From NCBI GenBank assembly GCA_903930805.1, contig CAIYZZ010000227.1, positions 1 to 7,324 on the forward strand: a stretch of DNA of 7,324 nucleotides, given 5' to 3'. The position numbers and the translations under genes were made by a program. Within the stretch, counting starts at the first letter, position 1. Every line of letters begins with the position of its first letter. Origin of the DNA: an uncultured Rhodocyclaceae bacterium (GTDB taxonomy: Bacteria > Pseudomonadota > Gammaproteobacteria > Burkholderiales > Rhodocyclaceae). Below are positions 4,899 to 7,324 of the stretch, one piece after another. The notes below the pieces were generated by a model. It was given only the letters and a program-made list of their open reading frames with translations, did no database searches and had not been told where the DNA came from.

Positions 4899-6745
4899 CC
4901 ATCGCGCTCTGGGTTGTTGCCGGGCTCGGCGCCATGCTGGTTTTTCTGCTGGCCTCGGCCAGTGCCGACACCGCACTATTCTCTCGTCATACGCCCCTGC
5001 TGATCGGCATGAATGCGCTGGCGGCGCTGATACTTCTCGGTCTGGTAGTCGTGCAGGTGCGCCGGCTGTTCCGTGAATACCGCACCGGCGTGTTCGGCGC
5101 ACGGCTCAAGTCGCGGCTGTTGTTGATGCTGGCACTAATGGCGGTGGTGCCGGGTGTGCTGGTGTATGCGGTATCGATGCAGTTCGCGGTGAAAAGCATC
5201 GACTCCTGGTTCGACGTGCGCGTCGAGGCGGCACTCGAAGGCGGGCTTGACCTCGGTCGCGGCGTGCTCGATGCGATGAAGAACGATTTGCTGACGAAGG
5301 GGCGCAGTATGGCCTACGATCTCGCCGACGCGCCGGTAGCCGGGCCGGTACAGCTGAACCGCCTGCGCGAACAAGCTGGCGTACATGCTGCCGCGCTGCT
5401 GACGGCCACCGGACAGTTGATCGCCAATAGTAGCGACAACCTGCAAGGTATGTTGCCCGAGTTGCCTGGCGTCACCCAGCTACGCCAGGCACGCCTGGGC
5501 ACCGGCATTGCCCGCGTGGACGGTGATGCCAGCAGCGGTTACGTGGTACGCGTGCTGATTCCGGTGGGTGGCACGCGTATCGATGGTGGCCTCGGCGCCG
5601 AACCGCGCGTACTGCAACTCGAACAACCCGTACCGGCAGCCATCACGCAAAGCGCCAGCGCGGTCGAAGCAGCACACCGCGATTATCAGGAGTTGCAGCT
5701 GGGACACGAAGGCCTGAAGCGCCTCTATACCCTGACACTAACCTTCGCTCTATTGCTCGCCTTGTTTGCTGCCGTGGCGCTGGCCTTCTTTCTTGCTGCG
5801 CGCCTGGCCAAACCCCTCCTGATGCTGGCTGAGGGCACGCGCGCCGTGGCGGCAGGTGATCTCACCCCGCGCGCGGTGCTGGAGACCGACGACGAACTGG
5901 GCGTCTTAACGCGCTCATTCAGCAGCATGACCTTGCAGCTCAACCAGGCCAAGAAAGATAGCGAGGCTGCACAAGCTTCGATTATCGCCGCACAGCGCGC
6001 AGCCGCCTGGGGCGAGGTGGCGCGCCGGTTGGCGCACGAAATCAAGAACCCGCTCACCCCCATCCAGCTCTCGGCCGAGCGCCTGCAAATGAAGTTGGCC
6101 GGCAAGCTCGACCCTGCCGACGCCGCCATGCTTGAGCGTGCCACGCGCACTATCGTCGACCAGGTGGAGGCGATGAAAAACATGGTCAACGACTTTCGCG
6201 ATTACGCCCGCCTGCCGCCGGCCATGCTCGCACCGCTCGACCTCAACACGCTGGTAGCTGAGGTGCTCGAAATGTATGCGGATGGCCCGGTGCTGGTGAC
6301 GGCAACGCTGGATGCTGCACGGCCCAGCGTAATGGCCGATGCCGACCAGATGCGCCAGGTACTGCACAACCTCGTCAAGAATGCCAGCGAGGCGATGGGA
6401 GAAAAAGTCGGCGCTGGCGGGACGGCAGAAAGCCGGCGCGCCGACAAGATGGGGACGGCAGCCGTTATGGTGACAACCCAAACTAATCACCACATGGCCA
6501 GTTTGACGGTGAGCGACAACGGTTCAGGGTTCCCGGCGCAGATACTCGAACACGCCTTTGAGCCCTATGTCACCACGAAGCCCAAAGGCACCGGGCTGGG
6601 GCTCGCTATCGTGCACAAGATTGTCGACGATCATGGCGGCACGATCACCCTGGCCAACCGGCCCGCCGAACAGGGGGGCGGCGCTGAAGTAAGCCTGCAA
6701 TTACCCTTACATCAAATTTCCCAGCGCCACGCCACAGCGGCATAA
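4895..6745 (+). CDS. ntrY: NtrY-like membrane sensor histidine kinase
   Basis: Inner-membrane histidine kinase of 616 residues. Three hydrophobic segments lie near residues 3-22, 32-54 and 70-92, then a presumably extracytoplasmic region to about 275, a fourth segment (277-300) and HAMP (about 302-355). The phosphoacceptor motif RRLAHEIKNPLTPIQLSAER has His381. The ATPase domain has the N box (VKNASEAM, Asn496), G1 (SDNGSGF, Asp541), F box (FEPYVTTK) and G2 (GTGLGLAIV, 565-573). The wording around His381 is characteristic of NtrY. No PAS domain fits between HAMP and His381. Residues about 503-535, between the N and G1 boxes, carry repeat copy D and an apparent insertion (KVGAGGTAESRRADKMGTA). 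ATGA overlap with DUF4390 upstream; the partner regulator starts 8 bases downstream. The sensed signal cannot be read from sequence. Confidence 0.93.
   Translation: MTIALWVVAGLGAMLVFLLASASADTALFSRHTPLLIGMNALAALILLGLVVVQVRRLFREYRTGVFGARLKSRLLLMLALMAVVPGVLVYAVSMQFAVKSIDSWFDVRVEAALEGGLDLGRGVLDAMKNDLLTKGRSMAYDLADAPVAGPVQLNRLREQAGVHAAALLTATGQLIANSSDNLQGMLPELPGVTQLRQARLGTGIARVDGDASSGYVVRVLIPVGGTRIDGGLGAEPRVLQLEQPVPAAITQSASAVEAAHRDYQELQLGHEGLKRLYTLTLTFALLLALFAAVALAFFLAARLAKPLLMLAEGTRAVAAGDLTPRAVLETDDELGVLTRSFSSMTLQLNQAKKDSEAAQASIIAAQRAAAWGEVARRLAHEIKNPLTPIQLSAERLQMKLAGKLDPADAAMLERATRTIVDQVEAMKNMVNDFRDYARLPPAMLAPLDLNTLVAEVLEMYADGPVLVTATLDAARPSVMADADQMRQVLHNLVKNASEAMGEKVGAGGTAESRRADKMGTAAVMVTTQTNHHMASLTVSDNGSGFPAQILEHAFEPYVTTKPKGTGLGLAIVHKIVDDHGGTITLANRPAEQGGGAEVSLQLPLHQISQRHATAA
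6403..6427 (+). repeat. Intragenic 25-nt repeat, copy D (in ntrY-like gene)
   Basis: Carries the 17-nt core AAAAGTCGGCGCTGGCG, then GG, then ACGGCA. It differs from copy A at two positions. It reads KVGAGGTA (residues 504-511) in the kinase, the same phase as copy A, and begins an apparent in-frame insertion between the N and G1 boxes. Confidence 0.85.
6407..6445. repeat. Inverted repeat extending from copy D
   Basis: GTCGGCGC (6407-6414, inside copy D) pairs perfectly with GCGCCGAC (6438-6445). The 23-base interior can also form a small hairpin, CGGC (6423-6426) with GCCG (6432-6435). The other three copies show no such second arm next to them. Confidence 0.6.
6419..6460 (+). repeat. 9-nt direct repeats bounding 24 bases within ntrY-like gene
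   Basis: GGGACGGCA occurs at 6419-6427 and 6452-6460, 33 bases apart, exactly 11 codons. Each encodes GTA (residues 509-511 and 520-522). The arrangement could reflect a small tandem or insertion event that kept the reading frame. Confidence 0.6.
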
Positions 6746-6753
6746 TCACGCCC

Positions 6754-7324
6754 ATGTCACAGATCCTGGTCATCGACGACGAAGTCGGCATCCGCGAACT
6801 CCTCTCGGAAATTCTCATCGACGAGGGGCACGATGTTGCCACGGCAGAGAACGCCACGACCGCACGCGCCTGGCGCGATGCCCGGCGTCCTGATCTCGTG
6901 CTGCTTGACATCTGGATGCCCGACACCGACGGCGTGACGCTGCTCAAGGAGTGGGCAGCCAACGGCCAGCTCACCATGCCGGTAGTAATGATGTCCGGCC
7001 ACGCCACCATCGAAACCGCCGTCGAGGCCACCCGTATCGGTGCCGTCGGTTTTCTCGAAAAGCCGATCGGCATGCAAAAGCTGCTGGCCGCCGTCAAGCA
7101 CGGGCTTGAGCGCGCCACCAAGGCGGGCAGCGTGCTTTCGCTCGCCGCCTTTCCGCGTTCGCCGGCGCTGAAAGATCTGCGCCGTCGTCTCGAACAAGTG
7201 GCGGCGAAGAGCCGCAGCCTGCTGCTGCGCGCACCGGCCAGCTCCATCGTCGAGCTGGCGGCGCACACCCTGCAAACGCCCGGCAAGAACTGGATCGACC
7301 TGGGCAATGACTCGACACCGCTCA
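6754..7324 (+). CDS. ntrX: NtrX-like response regulator (3' end beyond window)
   Basis: The 190 codons visible start MSQILVIDDEVGIREL, a receiver domain (about 3-118) with acidic pocket Asp8/Asp9, phosphoacceptor Asp52 (LLDIWMPD), Ser81 (MMSGHATIETA) and Lys103 (FLEKPI). These residues and wording fit the NtrX/NtrC group. From about residue 125 the sequence follows the linker into a sigma-54 AAA+ domain (SPALKDLRRRLEQVA, then LLLR). Where Walker A (GESGTGKE) is expected it reads APASSIVE, so the P-loop is missing. The gene starts 8 bases after the kinase stop without a clear Shine-Dalgarno, implying coupled translation. It is phosphorylated presumably by the upstream kinase. Whether it has a DNA-binding domain cannot be seen. 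Confidence 0.9.
   Translation, partial: MSQILVIDDEVGIRELLSEILIDEGHDVATAENATTARAWRDARRPDLVLLDIWMPDTDGVTLLKEWAANGQLTMPVVMMSGHATIETAVEATRIGAVGFLEKPIGMQKLLAAVKHGLERATKAGSVLSLAAFPRSPALKDLRRRLEQVAAKSRSLLLRAPASSIVELAAHTLQTPGKNWIDLGNDSTPL

Noticed and set aside
1893..6427. CRISPR-type array made of the four 25-nt repeats
   Set aside because: Copies are irregularly spaced, in both orientations and inside conserved genes.
5915..6493. Minus-strand open frame of 192 codons opposite the kinase gene
   Set aside because: The plus strand encodes unmistakable kinase motifs there; long antisense frames are expected in GC-rich genes.
6645..7307. Minus-strand open frame of 220 codons opposite the regulator gene
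   Set aside because: It is serine- and arginine-rich without recognisable motifs, and the plus strand holds a complete receiver domain.

Overview
The window is GC-rich, densely coded chromosomal DNA. Its gene content (LysM protein / def / fmt / rsmB / DUF4390 / ntrY-like / ntrX-like) is a housekeeping neighbourhood typical of Betaproteobacteria. Protein style suggests Rhodocyclales or a close relative, but that placement is inferred from gene order and residues, not from a search. There are no RNA genes, insertion sequences, phage genes or CRISPR arrays. The longest gene-free stretches are under 90 bases.

Layout. Bases 1-774 (minus strand) hold the N-terminal 258 codons of a secreted LysM-domain protein that runs off the left edge. 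It diverges from def (861-1364, peptide deformylase), which is followed by fmt (1435-2352, Met-tRNA formyltransferase). The def-fmt spacer holds a perfect 8-bp hairpin that looks like a REP-type intergenic repeat. A LysE/RhtB-family exporter gene (2355-2975, minus) converges on fmt with a 2-bp gap and diverges from the next block. That block runs rightward as rsmB (3041-4351), a DUF4390 secreted protein (4326-4898), an NtrY-like membrane histidine kinase (4895-6745) and an NtrX-like response regulator (6754 to beyond the right edge). Its genes overlap or lie within 8 bases of each other, so it is very likely one operon.

Function. Def and Fmt form the formylation/deformylation cycle of bacterial translation initiation, and RsmB methylates 16S rRNA (m5C967 in E. 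coli), so the housekeeping theme is translation. The kinase and regulator form a two-component pair with two departures from textbook NtrYX. The kinase has no room for a PAS domain between HAMP and the phosphoacceptor helix. The regulator's central domain has lost its Walker A sequence in the part visible.

Most unusual signal. A 25-nt sequence with an invariant 17-nt core (AAAAGTCGGCGCTGGCG) occurs four times, always inside genes: twice in fmt in opposite orientations (25/25 identical), once in rsmB, and once in the kinase gene. All four copies have the same codon phase, reading KVGAGxTA in one orientation and RRxASADF in the other. In the kinase it sits at the start of an apparent in-frame insertion between the N and G1 boxes. 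This looks like a dispersed intragenic repeat, either a short element tolerated within proteins or a DNA motif kept for another reason. I do not recognise it as a described family.
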